Below, piece by piece: positions 52,590 through 59,903 of a stretch of 64,000 nt of DNA (the stretch's first letter is position 1; each line of letters begins with the position of its first letter). The stretch is from contig SUTW01000005.1 of the NCBI GenBank assembly GCA_015152475.1, forward strand, positions 89,518 through 153,517. Direction: 5' to 3'. The notes beneath the pieces are model-generated. The model ran no database searches. It saw only the letters and a program-made list of their open reading frames with translations, and had not been told where the DNA came from. The position numbers and the translations under genes were made by a program. Source of the stretch: Cyanobacteria bacterium SIG30. GTDB taxonomy: Bacteria > Cyanobacteriota > Vampirovibrionia > Gastranaerophilales > Gastranaerophilaceae.

Positions 52590-52621
52590 ATATTATACTA
52601 TAAAAATTTATAGTATAATAT
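52590..52621. promoter_or_regulatory. Perfect 15-bp palindrome holding divergent -10 boxes
   Basis: 52590-52604 and 52607-52621 are exact reverse complements with a 2-nt centre. Each arm contains TATAAT facing outward: 52614-52619 toward pgpH and 52592-52597 (minus strand) toward the exported GH13. The symmetry places both promoters on one dyad, which could also be a regulator site. Confidence 0.6.
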
Positions 52622-52652
52622 CTTTGTTAATTTTAAAAATAGGATAATATTT

Positions 52653-54836
52653 ATGAGAAAAATAAATTTTATTAGTTTTGTTACGGATGCTTTTCAATCT
52701 TCAAGAGTTTTGGCATTCTTGCTTTTTTTGTTTACAACCATATCTTTTACGGCAATTCTAGCTTCAAGTTATTATATGCAGGATATTGTTGCAAATGGAA
52801 TCAGTAAAAAAGACATTATTGCAAAAAAATCTTTTGAGGTTGTTGATGTTAAAAAAACAGATTTTTATAGACAAGATGCTGCAAATAAAATAAAGCCTAT
52901 TCTTGTTGCAATTGAATCTAACTACATTAAACAAAACTTAAATTTGTTGGTTGAAAATATTTCAAAAATAAAAAATTCTAATATACCTTATGATGAAAAA
53001 AGGGCGCAATTAAATAACCTTTTACATATTTCTAATTCTTCCTTAAAAAAAGGTACAATCGATTTTATCTTAAATAATCAAGAAGCTACTTTAAAAGAAT
53101 TTTTTAAAGATTCAATGGTTATTTTGGAAAAAATTCTTCAAAGCGGTTTGCTTACCGAAACTGAATTTGCTAAAAATGATATCGAAAGTCTTTTTTATAT
53201 TTATCCTCAAACAAATATAAAAAGAAGTTATATTAAACCAATTATGTCACTTATGGAACATGTTATTGTCCCAAATTTATTAGTTGATGAAAGTGCTACA
53301 AATTTGATTAGAGAAAAAGCAAAAGATTCAATTAAGCCTTTTGTAGTAACATTTAAACGTGGTGATTACATTTTAAAATCTGGCGAACCCGTTACACAGT
53401 TTAAAAAAGATGCACTTAAAAAAGCAGGCTATACGGCTCTTGAATTAAATAAAGGTTCAATATGTGGGTTATTTTCTCTTGTGTGTTTAACCTTTGTTTT
53501 TGTTCTTATTTATATGAAAAAATATGAAAAGAATTTTTATAATTTGAGATATTTGCTTTTGCAGTCATCTTTATTGTTGGTTTCAACGGTTATTGCAGTT
53601 ACAATCGCGCATTATGATTTACTGCCTCTGTTATATTTAATTTTCCCTGCATATACATTGATTCTTGCAATTTTTACAAGCCCTGTGCTTGCTTGTTTAT
53701 CATTAATTTTAACACTTTGTCTTTTTTCGGTTGCGCTTAATTTTGACCAACAGTTAATTCTTGCCTTAATCTTTACAACAATTTTGGCTAGTTATTCTGT
53801 TTCAAAAATTAATTACACAAAAAGATTTGATTTAATTAAATGTGGTTTTGAAGTTTCGGCAATTGCACTTGTTGCAAACCTTCTTATATTAGTTTTTGAA
53901 TGGGATTTAGATGCAACTGTGTTTAATAGTTTATTGCAAGTTGGTCTTGCTGCCTTTACTTCAAGCATTATTGCGTTAGGCAGTTTGCCTTTTATAGAAA
54001 AATTATTTAAAATCGTTACTCCTTATGGACTAATTGAACTTGCTGACCATAACCAAGAACTTTTAGCTACTTTGCAATATAAAGCTCCTGGAACCTATCA
54101 TCATTCTTTAATGGTTGCAAATTTGTGTGAGGGTGCCGCAGAAGCGATTGGTGGCAATCCTATTCTTGCAAGAGTCGGTGCTTATTATCATGATATAGGG
54201 AAGCTTGAAAGACCTTTATTTTTCATTGAAAACCAATCATATTTTGATATTGAAAATCCGCATATTCAACTTAACCCTCGTTTAAGTAAAATGGTTATTA
54301 CATCTCATGCAAAAGATGGTGTTAAACTTGCAAAAGAACATGGGCTTCCTCAATCAATTATCAATTTTATTCAACAGCACCATGGAGAAAGTCTTGCAGG
54401 TCATTTTTATCAACAAGCAATACAACAAGAAGGTAAAGAAGCTGTTTCTGAAGAACAATTCAGGTATCCAGGTCCAAAACCTAATACAAAAGAAACTGCA
54501 ATACTTATGTTGGCTGATGCAGTTGAAAGTGCTGTGAGATCCTTAAAAAACCCTTCTCCTGATGAAATTGAAAAAATGATAAGTAAAATTATTACTGAAA
54601 GATTAAATGACGGACAATTAAGCGATTCTCCGCTAACTTTAAAAGATATTAAATTAATAGCATCAACCTTTAACAGAATTTTAAGAGGTATGCAACACGA
54701 CAGAATTAAATATCAAGAAAATTTAATGAATGAATTTAAGGAAAATGATTCAATTCGTTTTACTAAAACGCAAGAAGAAAAAAATGAAAGAAAAATTCAA
54801 AGGAAACGCTTAGAAAACGAAAGTGATGAAAACTAA
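52653..54836 (+). CDS. pgpH: PgpH-type cyclic-di-AMP phosphodiesterase (7TM-HD)
   Basis: 727 residues. One N-terminal membrane helix (about 18-40) precedes an extracytoplasmic 7TMR-HD domain (about 45-265), then about seven membrane helices (270-465) and a cytosolic HD domain with APGTYHHSLMVANLCEGAAEAIG, GAYYHDIGK and the later AILMLADAVESAVRSL. It hydrolyses c-di-AMP to pApA. The C-terminal tail is charged. AGGATAA precedes the ATG. pgpH-ybeY-dgkA is a widespread gene order. Confidence 0.95.
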   Translation: MRKINFISFVTDAFQSSRVLAFLLFLFTTISFTAILASSYYMQDIVANGISKKDIIAKKSFEVVDVKKTDFYRQDAANKIKPILVAIESNYIKQNLNLLVENISKIKNSNIPYDEKRAQLNNLLHISNSSLKKGTIDFILNNQEATLKEFFKDSMVILEKILQSGLLTETEFAKNDIESLFYIYPQTNIKRSYIKPIMSLMEHVIVPNLLVDESATNLIREKAKDSIKPFVVTFKRGDYILKSGEPVTQFKKDALKKAGYTALELNKGSICGLFSLVCLTFVFVLIYMKKYEKNFYNLRYLLLQSSLLLVSTVIAVTIAHYDLLPLLYLIFPAYTLILAIFTSPVLACLSLILTLCLFSVALNFDQQLILALIFTTILASYSVSKINYTKRFDLIKCGFEVSAIALVANLLILVFEWDLDATVFNSLLQVGLAAFTSSIIALGSLPFIEKLFKIVTPYGLIELADHNQELLATLQYKAPGTYHHSLMVANLCEGAAEAIGGNPILARVGAYYHDIGKLERPLFFIENQSYFDIENPHIQLNPRLSKMVITSHAKDGVKLAKEHGLPQSIINFIQQHHGESLAGHFYQQAIQQEGKEAVSEEQFRYPGPKPNTKETAILMLADAVESAVRSLKNPSPDEIEKMISKIITERLNDGQLSDSPLTLKDIKLIASTFNRILRGMQHDRIKYQENLMNEFKENDSIRFTKTQEEKNERKIQRKRLENESDEN

Positions 54837-55317
54837 TATTTCTGTTTTAAATAATTATATAGGCTATAAATTTAACAATAAAAATGTTGTTAAAAAAATC
54901 ATCAAACTTCTTTTTGATATGCCTGTTGTAAAAGAAAATTCTTGTATTTTTAATTACGATTTTAAACAAATTTCTTTTGATATTGTTTTTTGCAGTGATG
55001 AAGAAATCCAAACAGTAAATAAAGAATATAGGGGTAAAGATGTTCCGACTGACGTTATTACGTTTGCCTTATTCGCAGATGACAAAAACCCGGTTGTTTT
55101 TGGTGACACAATTAATTTAGGTGAAATTATTATCTCTGTTGATACAGCAAAAAGACAAGCTAAGATTACTTTAGAAGATGAAATTGAATTACTTTTAACT
55201 CATGGTATATTGCATCTTTTGGGTTTTGATCACCAAAATGATGAAGATTATAAATTAGTAGTTGGTATCCAAGATATTGTGATGAAGGAATTAAGAAGTG
55301 CTAAAATATCAATCTAA
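54826..55317 (+). CDS. ybeY: Endoribonuclease YbeY
   Basis: 163 residues. The zinc signature H-x3-H-x5-H is THGILHLLGFDHQND. EEIQTVNKEYRGKDVPTDVITFAL and LGEIIISVDTAKRQA are the other conserved blocks. It takes part in 16S rRNA maturation and ribosome quality control. The ATG at 54826 is preferred; a GTG three bases earlier is possible. It overlaps pgpH by 11 nt. Confidence 0.96.
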   Translation: MKTNISVLNNYIGYKFNNKNVVKKIIKLLFDMPVVKENSCIFNYDFKQISFDIVFCSDEEIQTVNKEYRGKDVPTDVITFALFADDKNPVVFGDTINLGEIIISVDTAKRQAKITLEDEIELLLTHGILHLLGFDHQNDEDYKLVVGIQDIVMKELRSAKISI

Positions 55318-55675
55318 AAATTTTGCAAAGAGTGCGTATTATGCGCTTAATGGTTTAAGATTAGCTTTTAAATCACAAAGAAATTTTAAAAAACATATTT
55401 TAATTTTTACAACTTCACTTGTGGTTGCTTTTTTTCTAAAACTTGATTTAATTTCTTTATGCTTAATAATTTTGGCAAATTCAATTGCATTGTCATTAGA
55501 ACTCTTGAATTCAGCCATTGAATTTATTCTTGATGCTTATTATAAAAATAAATGGGCAAAATTAGCAAAACTTGCAAAGGATATGAGTGCTGGTGCTGTT
55601 TTAATATCTTCTTGCGCTGCTTTTGGTATTACATTATTACTTTGTTTGAACAAAATTTACCTACTTTATTTTTAA
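55298..55675 (+). CDS. dgkA: Diacylglycerol/undecaprenol kinase DgkA
   Basis: 125 residues. It has three membrane helices and the signature LSLELLNSAIEFILD. It phosphorylates diacylglycerol or undecaprenol. It starts with GTG inside the end of ybeY (20-nt overlap), with AAGGA nearby, so it is translationally coupled. The usual next gene, era, is not present; tRNA-Gly follows. Confidence 0.94.
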   Translation: MLKYQSKNFAKSAYYALNGLRLAFKSQRNFKKHILIFTTSLVVAFFLKLDLISLCLIILANSIALSLELLNSAIEFILDAYYKNKWAKLAKLAKDMSAGAVLISSCAAFGITLLLCLNKIYLLYF

Positions 55676-55686
55676 ATTTTTTATGA

Positions 55687-55692
55687 TATATT
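55687..55692 (+). promoter_or_regulatory. Extended -10 promoter of tRNA-Gly
   Basis: TGA followed by TATATT; the predicted start is near 55699, about 12 nt before the tRNA. Confidence 0.5.
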
Positions 55693-55710
55693 AATTTTAT
55701 AGTTACTTAT

Positions 55711-55786
55711 GCGGAAGTAACTCAATTGGTAGAGTACCTGCCTTCCAAGCAGGCTGCTGCGGGTTCGAGCCCCGTCTTCCGCTCCA
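55711..55786 (+). tRNA. tRNA-Gly(UCC)
   Basis: A 76-nt cloverleaf: acceptor GCGGAAG/CTTCCGC, anticodon arm CCTGC-CTTCCAA-GCAGG giving UCC, T arm GCGGG-TTCGAGC-CCCGT, discriminator T and an encoded CCA. Confidence 0.95.
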
Positions 55787-55799
55787 TATAAAAATTTAT

Positions 55800-55825
55800 A
55801 ACAAGTCCATGCGACTTGTTTTTTA
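55800..55825 (+). terminator. Terminator after tRNA-Gly
   Basis: A perfect 8-bp stem AACAAGTC / GACTTGTT with a CATGC loop, then TTTT. Confidence 0.85.
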
Positions 55826-56000
55826 TTTTGTTTAAGGTTTACATTTCTTAATATATTTCTTTTGTCAGGCAATTTTTTATTTAAAAAAAACTTTATTATA
55901 GTGTAAGGGATTTAAAATTCTATAAGCACTAAATAAAAGATAAATTACAAAATATATAAAAGATTCAAATATACTCTCTCTTAATATCCTCGTGTTTATT

Positions 56001-56033
56001 AAATGTTTGCGATTTTTGCAAACATTTTTTTTA
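56001..56033 (+). terminator. Orphan plus-strand terminator
   Basis: A perfect 10-bp stem AAATGTTTGC / GCAAACATTT with a 7-nt loop and a long T run, reading rightward. No plus-strand gene lies between the tRNA-Gly terminator and this point; the minus-strand side lacks a T run. Confidence 0.6.
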
Positions 56034-56047
56034 TGTTTTTTCTAATT

Positions 56048-57118
56048 TTATTTTTTGTTACACTTTATTTTTATGCCTAAAATATTTATTTTTATACAAT
56101 TATCAATTTTTTTGACCAAAAATAGCTTTTGCGCAAACTTTGTTACAAGGTAACAATTCCATTCTTGTTTGGAAAAACATTTATAATTTGCCCAATCGTA
56201 TATGTATTTTTTATTTGCTGAAATTATTTTGGAATATTTTTTATCTAATATTTTTAATTCTTTGTGCATTTTTTGATAATATGCTTTTTTGTCAAAATCT
56301 TTAATTTGTGACCAATATTCATACCAGTACAACAATTGGTTAATTCTGTATATTAAATATTTTGGCAAATATTTTTCTGCCTGTTTAGAATTTTGCATTA
56401 TATTTAAATTCTTTTCTCCAATAGTACATATATTCATCCAGTTTTTTGTTGCAGAAATTGTTGTTGCACTATTATTTAATTTTCTATAATTATACATGCT
56501 TTTATCAAGTACTGAGACTTTGTCTGAATTTGCTATGCATTGAATGTAAAAAACGGAGTCTTCGGCAAATCTTTCATCCGGGAATTTTATGTTATTTTTC
56601 TTAAGAAATTCGGTTTTATAAATTTTATATACAGAATATCCTGCTTGTACAAAAGGTTCGGGAATATCATACAAATGAAAACTTTGTCCATTGAAATATT
56701 TTCTAAATATATTAGTTAAATTATGGCGTGTAACTTCTTTACTTGTTTCATCGTAGTATTGTAAATCAAAATAAACCATATCGTCATTATTTTTAGATAT
56801 TTGGTTATATGCGTTTGCCAAGGCGTCTTGTTCAAAAAAATCATCAGCATCAATAAACATTATATTTTTTCCCTTTGCAACATCGATTGCCCTGTTTCTT
56901 GCTGCTCCAGGTCCTTGGTTATTCTCTTGTTTTAAAATTTTAATTCGCTCGTCTTTTTGTGCATATTCTTGCAAAATAGTATAAGAATTATCTGTGGAAC
57001 AATCATCTATACAAATAATTTCAATATCTTTCAAAGATTGTCCTACTATGCTATCTAAACATTCTTTTAAGTATTTTTCTGCATTAAATATTGGTATTAT
57101 TATTGATATTTTTGTCAT
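56048..57118 (-). CDS. Family 2 glycosyltransferase
   Basis: 356 residues. GT-A motifs are SIIIPIFNAEKYLKECLDSIVGQS, CIDDCSTDNSYTIL, QGPGAARNRAIDVAKG and the DxD in IMFIDADDFF. The C-terminal half is unassigned and ends NILGIKIKC, close to the family's common F/L-G-x-K tail. It probably acts on a surface glycan. It is alone on the minus strand; the long gap upstream holds its promoter and the divergent GT35 promoter. Confidence 0.9.
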   Translation of the reverse strand: MTKISIIIPIFNAEKYLKECLDSIVGQSLKDIEIICIDDCSTDNSYTILQEYAQKDERIKILKQENNQGPGAARNRAIDVAKGKNIMFIDADDFFEQDALANAYNQISKNNDDMVYFDLQYYDETSKEVTRHNLTNIFRKYFNGQSFHLYDIPEPFVQAGYSVYKIYKTEFLKKNNIKFPDERFAEDSVFYIQCIANSDKVSVLDKSMYNYRKLNNSATTISATKNWMNICTIGEKNLNIMQNSKQAEKYLPKYLIYRINQLLYWYEYWSQIKDFDKKAYYQKMHKELKILDKKYSKIISANKKYIYDWANYKCFSKQEWNCYLVTKFAQKLFLVKKIDNCIKINILGIKIKCNKK

Positions 57119-57445
57119 TTTGCACGTTTTATAGTGTTTTTATACCTGAATAAAATTTTACTTTCCAAACGATTTTTTGTGTAATTAAATTGTATCATGA
57201 ATGTACATTTTCTTGATTTTATTATTGTTTTTATAAATTGTGTCATTTTAAGATGATTTTAAATTCTATTTTTATTACAAAATATTAAGTAACTTAAAAT
57301 GCTTGTTGTTAAGCTATATTGCACTTTTTTCTAAAACAATAGAACTAATACCTTAGGATTATTTTTCTTATTACATGAAAAAATAGTGTTTTTATGTTAG
57401 AATGTTATTTACTATGGATTACACACTTTAGATGAGGATTAATTT
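57119..57445. other. 327-nt intergenic region between divergent genes
   Basis: AT-rich, with no open frame of note on either strand. It contains the extended -10 element for the GT35 gene at 57398-57403 and the presumed promoter of the GT2 gene. No clear inverted repeat or conserved RNA was recognised. Confidence 0.6.
57395..57403 (+). promoter_or_regulatory. Extended -10 promoter of the GT35 gene
   Basis: TGT followed by TAGAAT, with the predicted start near 57410 and a leader of about 36 nt carrying GAGGA. Confidence 0.55.
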
Positions 57446-59137
57446 ATGTCATTACCAAATGTAGCATATTTTTCTATGGAAATTGCAATTGACCAATCTC
57501 TTGCGACATATTCAGGAGGTCTTGGTTTTCTAGCAGGTTCCCATATGCAATCTGCTGGTTATTTACAACTTCCAATGGTTGGTGTAACAATGCTTTGGAG
57601 TTATGGTTATTACGATCAAAGAATTGATCAAAATGGCGAAGTAGAAGTTGCTTATATTAGAAAAACTTACGACTTTTTAACTGATTTAAATGTTCAAACA
57701 ACTGTAAAAGTGTTTGGCGAAGATGTTATAGTTAAAGCATATAGAGTTGAACCTGAATTATTTGGCACTTGCCCTGTTTATTTATTAACAACTGATATTG
57801 AAGGCAACTCTGAATGGGCTAGAAAAATTACACACAAACTTTACGATGGAGATGAAAAAATCCGTGTTGCTCAAGAAACTGTTTTGGGTATTGGTGGTGT
57901 TAGAATTCTTCAGGCAGTTGGTTACAAGTTTGATGTTGTTCATATGAATGAAGGTCATGCTCTTCCTGCAGCATTTGAACTATTAAGACAATTCAATGGC
58001 AACCTTAATGAAGTTAGAAAAAGAACTGTATTTACAACTCATACTCCTGTTGCTGCTGGTAACGAAGTTCACTGGGTTGATACATTGTTACAAGGCGGTT
58101 TCTTTGCTGATTGTCCACGCGATAAAGCAGTTGCTTTGGGTGGAGAAAACTTCTCGCTTACTGTTGCAGCATTAAGAATGAGCAGAGTTTCAAACGCTGT
58201 TTCTCAGCTTCATGGTCTTGTTGCTAATAAGATGTGGGATTGGGTTCAAGGAAAATGTCCTATTAAAGCTATAACAAATGCTGTTAATATTCATTATTGG
58301 CAAGATGAAAGAATTGCTGCTGCAAAAACTTCAAAAGAATTGCTTGATGCAAAACTTGAAATGAAAAAGGACTTATGTCAATACATTGCTGATAATTGCG
58401 GTAAGAGATTTGATCCAAATGTTCTTACTATTACTTGGGCAAGAAGATTTGCGGATTATAAACGTGCTTGGCTTATTTTAATGGATAAACCACGTATTGA
58501 AAAATTATTAAACGAAAATAAAATTCAAATTGTTTTTGCTGGTAAATTCCATCCAGATGATAAAATGGGTAAAGAAATGTTTAATAAGATTCTAAAAGAA
58601 TCTCAAACAATGAAAAACGTTGCTGTTCTTCCAGGTTATGAATTGGCCCTAAGTGCTAAACTTAAAAAAGGTTCTGATATATGGTTAAACACACCAACTC
58701 GTCCATTGGAAGCTTCTGGTACTTCAGGTATGTCAGCTAATATGAATGGTGCATTACATCTTTCTATTTTAGATGGATGGGCTGTTGAAGGTACATTTAC
58801 TGGTATTAATGGTTACACAGTTGAATATCCTGGTTTGGATGATGATATTCCTTGGGAAGAACGTCATGCAAAAGACCATAAGAGAATTATGGAAATCATT
58901 GAAAATGATATTATTCCAACTTACTATGAAAATAAAGAAGAATGGGCTAGATTGATGCGTCAAGCTATGCGCACTTCTGAAGCTTACTTTAATTCAGACC
59001 GTATGGTAATTGAGTATTATAACAGAATTTATAAACCAATTGCTCATGCTGGTGCTGAAGCTGGCCAAGATAGCAGTGATGTAAGAATGGTTGAAAATCC
59101 AAACTATGATGCTTGGACATTCTCAAATATTAAATAG
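57446..59137 (+). CDS. GT35 alpha-glucan phosphorylase-like protein lacking the PLP lysine
   Basis: 563 residues, the short glycogen phosphorylase-related form. Conserved blocks are VAYFSMEIAIDQSLATYSGGLGFLAGSH, VVHMNEGHA, VFTTHTPVAAGNEVH, TWARRFADYKRAW and FAGKFHPDD. The cofactor segment reads EASGTSGMSANMNGALHLSILDGW. In phosphorylases the residue after GTSGM (or GTGNM) is the lysine that binds pyridoxal phosphate; here it is Ser430. It therefore may not be a classical phosphorylase. The setting (glgC, GH13 proteins) supports an alpha-glucan role. GAGGA precedes the ATG; a terminator follows. Confidence 0.88.
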   Translation: MSLPNVAYFSMEIAIDQSLATYSGGLGFLAGSHMQSAGYLQLPMVGVTMLWSYGYYDQRIDQNGEVEVAYIRKTYDFLTDLNVQTTVKVFGEDVIVKAYRVEPELFGTCPVYLLTTDIEGNSEWARKITHKLYDGDEKIRVAQETVLGIGGVRILQAVGYKFDVVHMNEGHALPAAFELLRQFNGNLNEVRKRTVFTTHTPVAAGNEVHWVDTLLQGGFFADCPRDKAVALGGENFSLTVAALRMSRVSNAVSQLHGLVANKMWDWVQGKCPIKAITNAVNIHYWQDERIAAAKTSKELLDAKLEMKKDLCQYIADNCGKRFDPNVLTITWARRFADYKRAWLILMDKPRIEKLLNENKIQIVFAGKFHPDDKMGKEMFNKILKESQTMKNVAVLPGYELALSAKLKKGSDIWLNTPTRPLEASGTSGMSANMNGALHLSILDGWAVEGTFTGINGYTVEYPGLDDDIPWEERHAKDHKRIMEIIENDIIPTYYENKEEWARLMRQAMRTSEAYFNSDRMVIEYYNRIYKPIAHAGAEAGQDSSDVRMVENPNYDAWTFSNIK

Positions 59138-59155
59138 TTTAATTTAAAATATTTT

Positions 59156-59187
59156 AAAACCGTCCTTATGGGCGGTTTTATTTTTTT
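59156..59187 (+). terminator. Terminator after the GT35 gene
   Basis: AAAACCGTCC pairs with GGGCGGTTTT (one G-T pair) around TTAT, then ATTTTTTTG. Confidence 0.88.
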
Positions 59188-59262
59188 GTTTAAAATTTAA
59201 TTATTCTTTTAGTTTTCTTTGTGTTTAATGTTTTTATTCATACAATATTTTAAATTTAAACT

Positions 59263-59739
59263 ATGAATAAAATATTTAAAATTTTTCTACTTTTATTGAT
59301 TTTCTTTTCTGCAAATTCAGTTTTTTCTAATGATATTTATTATTGTGATGATTATTTAGCTAAAAACCATATCAATATTTCTTCGTCAAAAAGAAACCAT
59401 TTTAGACGCCATAGGCGAAATAATTCTTACAATAATTATCCAAAGCGCATTATTTATAATAACAGGAACAATAGTCCCTATTCTGTTTTTCGCAATTTTT
59501 TTAATGGCACTATAACTGGTTATACACTTCCTGTTCAGACTTCAAATCCTTTTTCTTTTTCAAATTCTTATCCTAGTTCTTTTAGAACTTATAACAATCC
59601 ATTTAATTCTAATTTAAATAATAATTTAAAAACTTATTCTTATGGTAATGGTTACTCTTACTATGACAATACTGGACAATATTACAATTTTAACAATGAT
59701 ATTGATGGTGGAATGAGTGTAAAAATTATAAAAGATTAG
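59263..59739 (+). CDS. Secreted Asn/Ser/Tyr-rich hypothetical protein
   Basis: 158 residues. The signal peptide runs to about residue 22 (FFSANSVFS). The mature part is low-complexity: an Arg/His-rich patch (KRNHFRRHRRNNS), then Asn, Ser, Tyr and Phe repeats (NPFSFSNSYPSSF, YSYGNGYSYYDN). It is likely disordered or surface-associated. No family is recognised and no clear ribosome site lies before the ATG. Confidence 0.6.
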   Translation: MNKIFKIFLLLLIFFSANSVFSNDIYYCDDYLAKNHINISSSKRNHFRRHRRNNSYNNYPKRIIYNNRNNSPYSVFRNFFNGTITGYTLPVQTSNPFSFSNSYPSSFRTYNNPFNSNLNNNLKTYSYGNGYSYYDNTGQYYNFNNDIDGGMSVKIIKD

Positions 59740-59752
59740 AATTAAAAAACAC

Positions 59753-59780
59753 TTGACATTACGTCTTGATTTAATAATAT
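59753..59780 (+). promoter_or_regulatory. Promoter of tRNA-Gln
   Basis: TTGACA at 59753-59758 and TAATAT at 59775-59780 with a 16-nt spacer. It is one of the few classical -35/-10 promoters in the window. Confidence 0.75.
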
Positions 59781-59792
59781 ATTTATATGGAT

Positions 59793-59865
59793 TGGGATGT
59801 AGCCAAGTGGTAAGGCATCTGGTTTTGGTCCAGACATTTCGGAGGTTCGAGTCCTTCCATCCCAG
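59793..59865 (+). tRNA. tRNA-Gln(UUG)
   Basis: A 73-nt cloverleaf: acceptor TGGGATG/CATCCCA, anticodon arm TCTGG-TTTTGGT-CCAGA giving UUG, T arm containing GGTTCGAGTCC, discriminator G. CCA is not encoded. Confidence 0.95.
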
Positions 59866-59871
59866 AATTTT

Positions 59872-59898
59872 AAAAGACGACCTTGGTCGTCTTTTTTT
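59872..59898 (+). terminator. Terminator after tRNA-Gln
   Basis: A perfect 11-bp stem AAAAGACGACC / GGTCGTCTTTT with a TT loop and a T run. It may also serve the convergent GH13 gene. Confidence 0.88.
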
Positions 59899-59903
59899 GT
59901 TTT

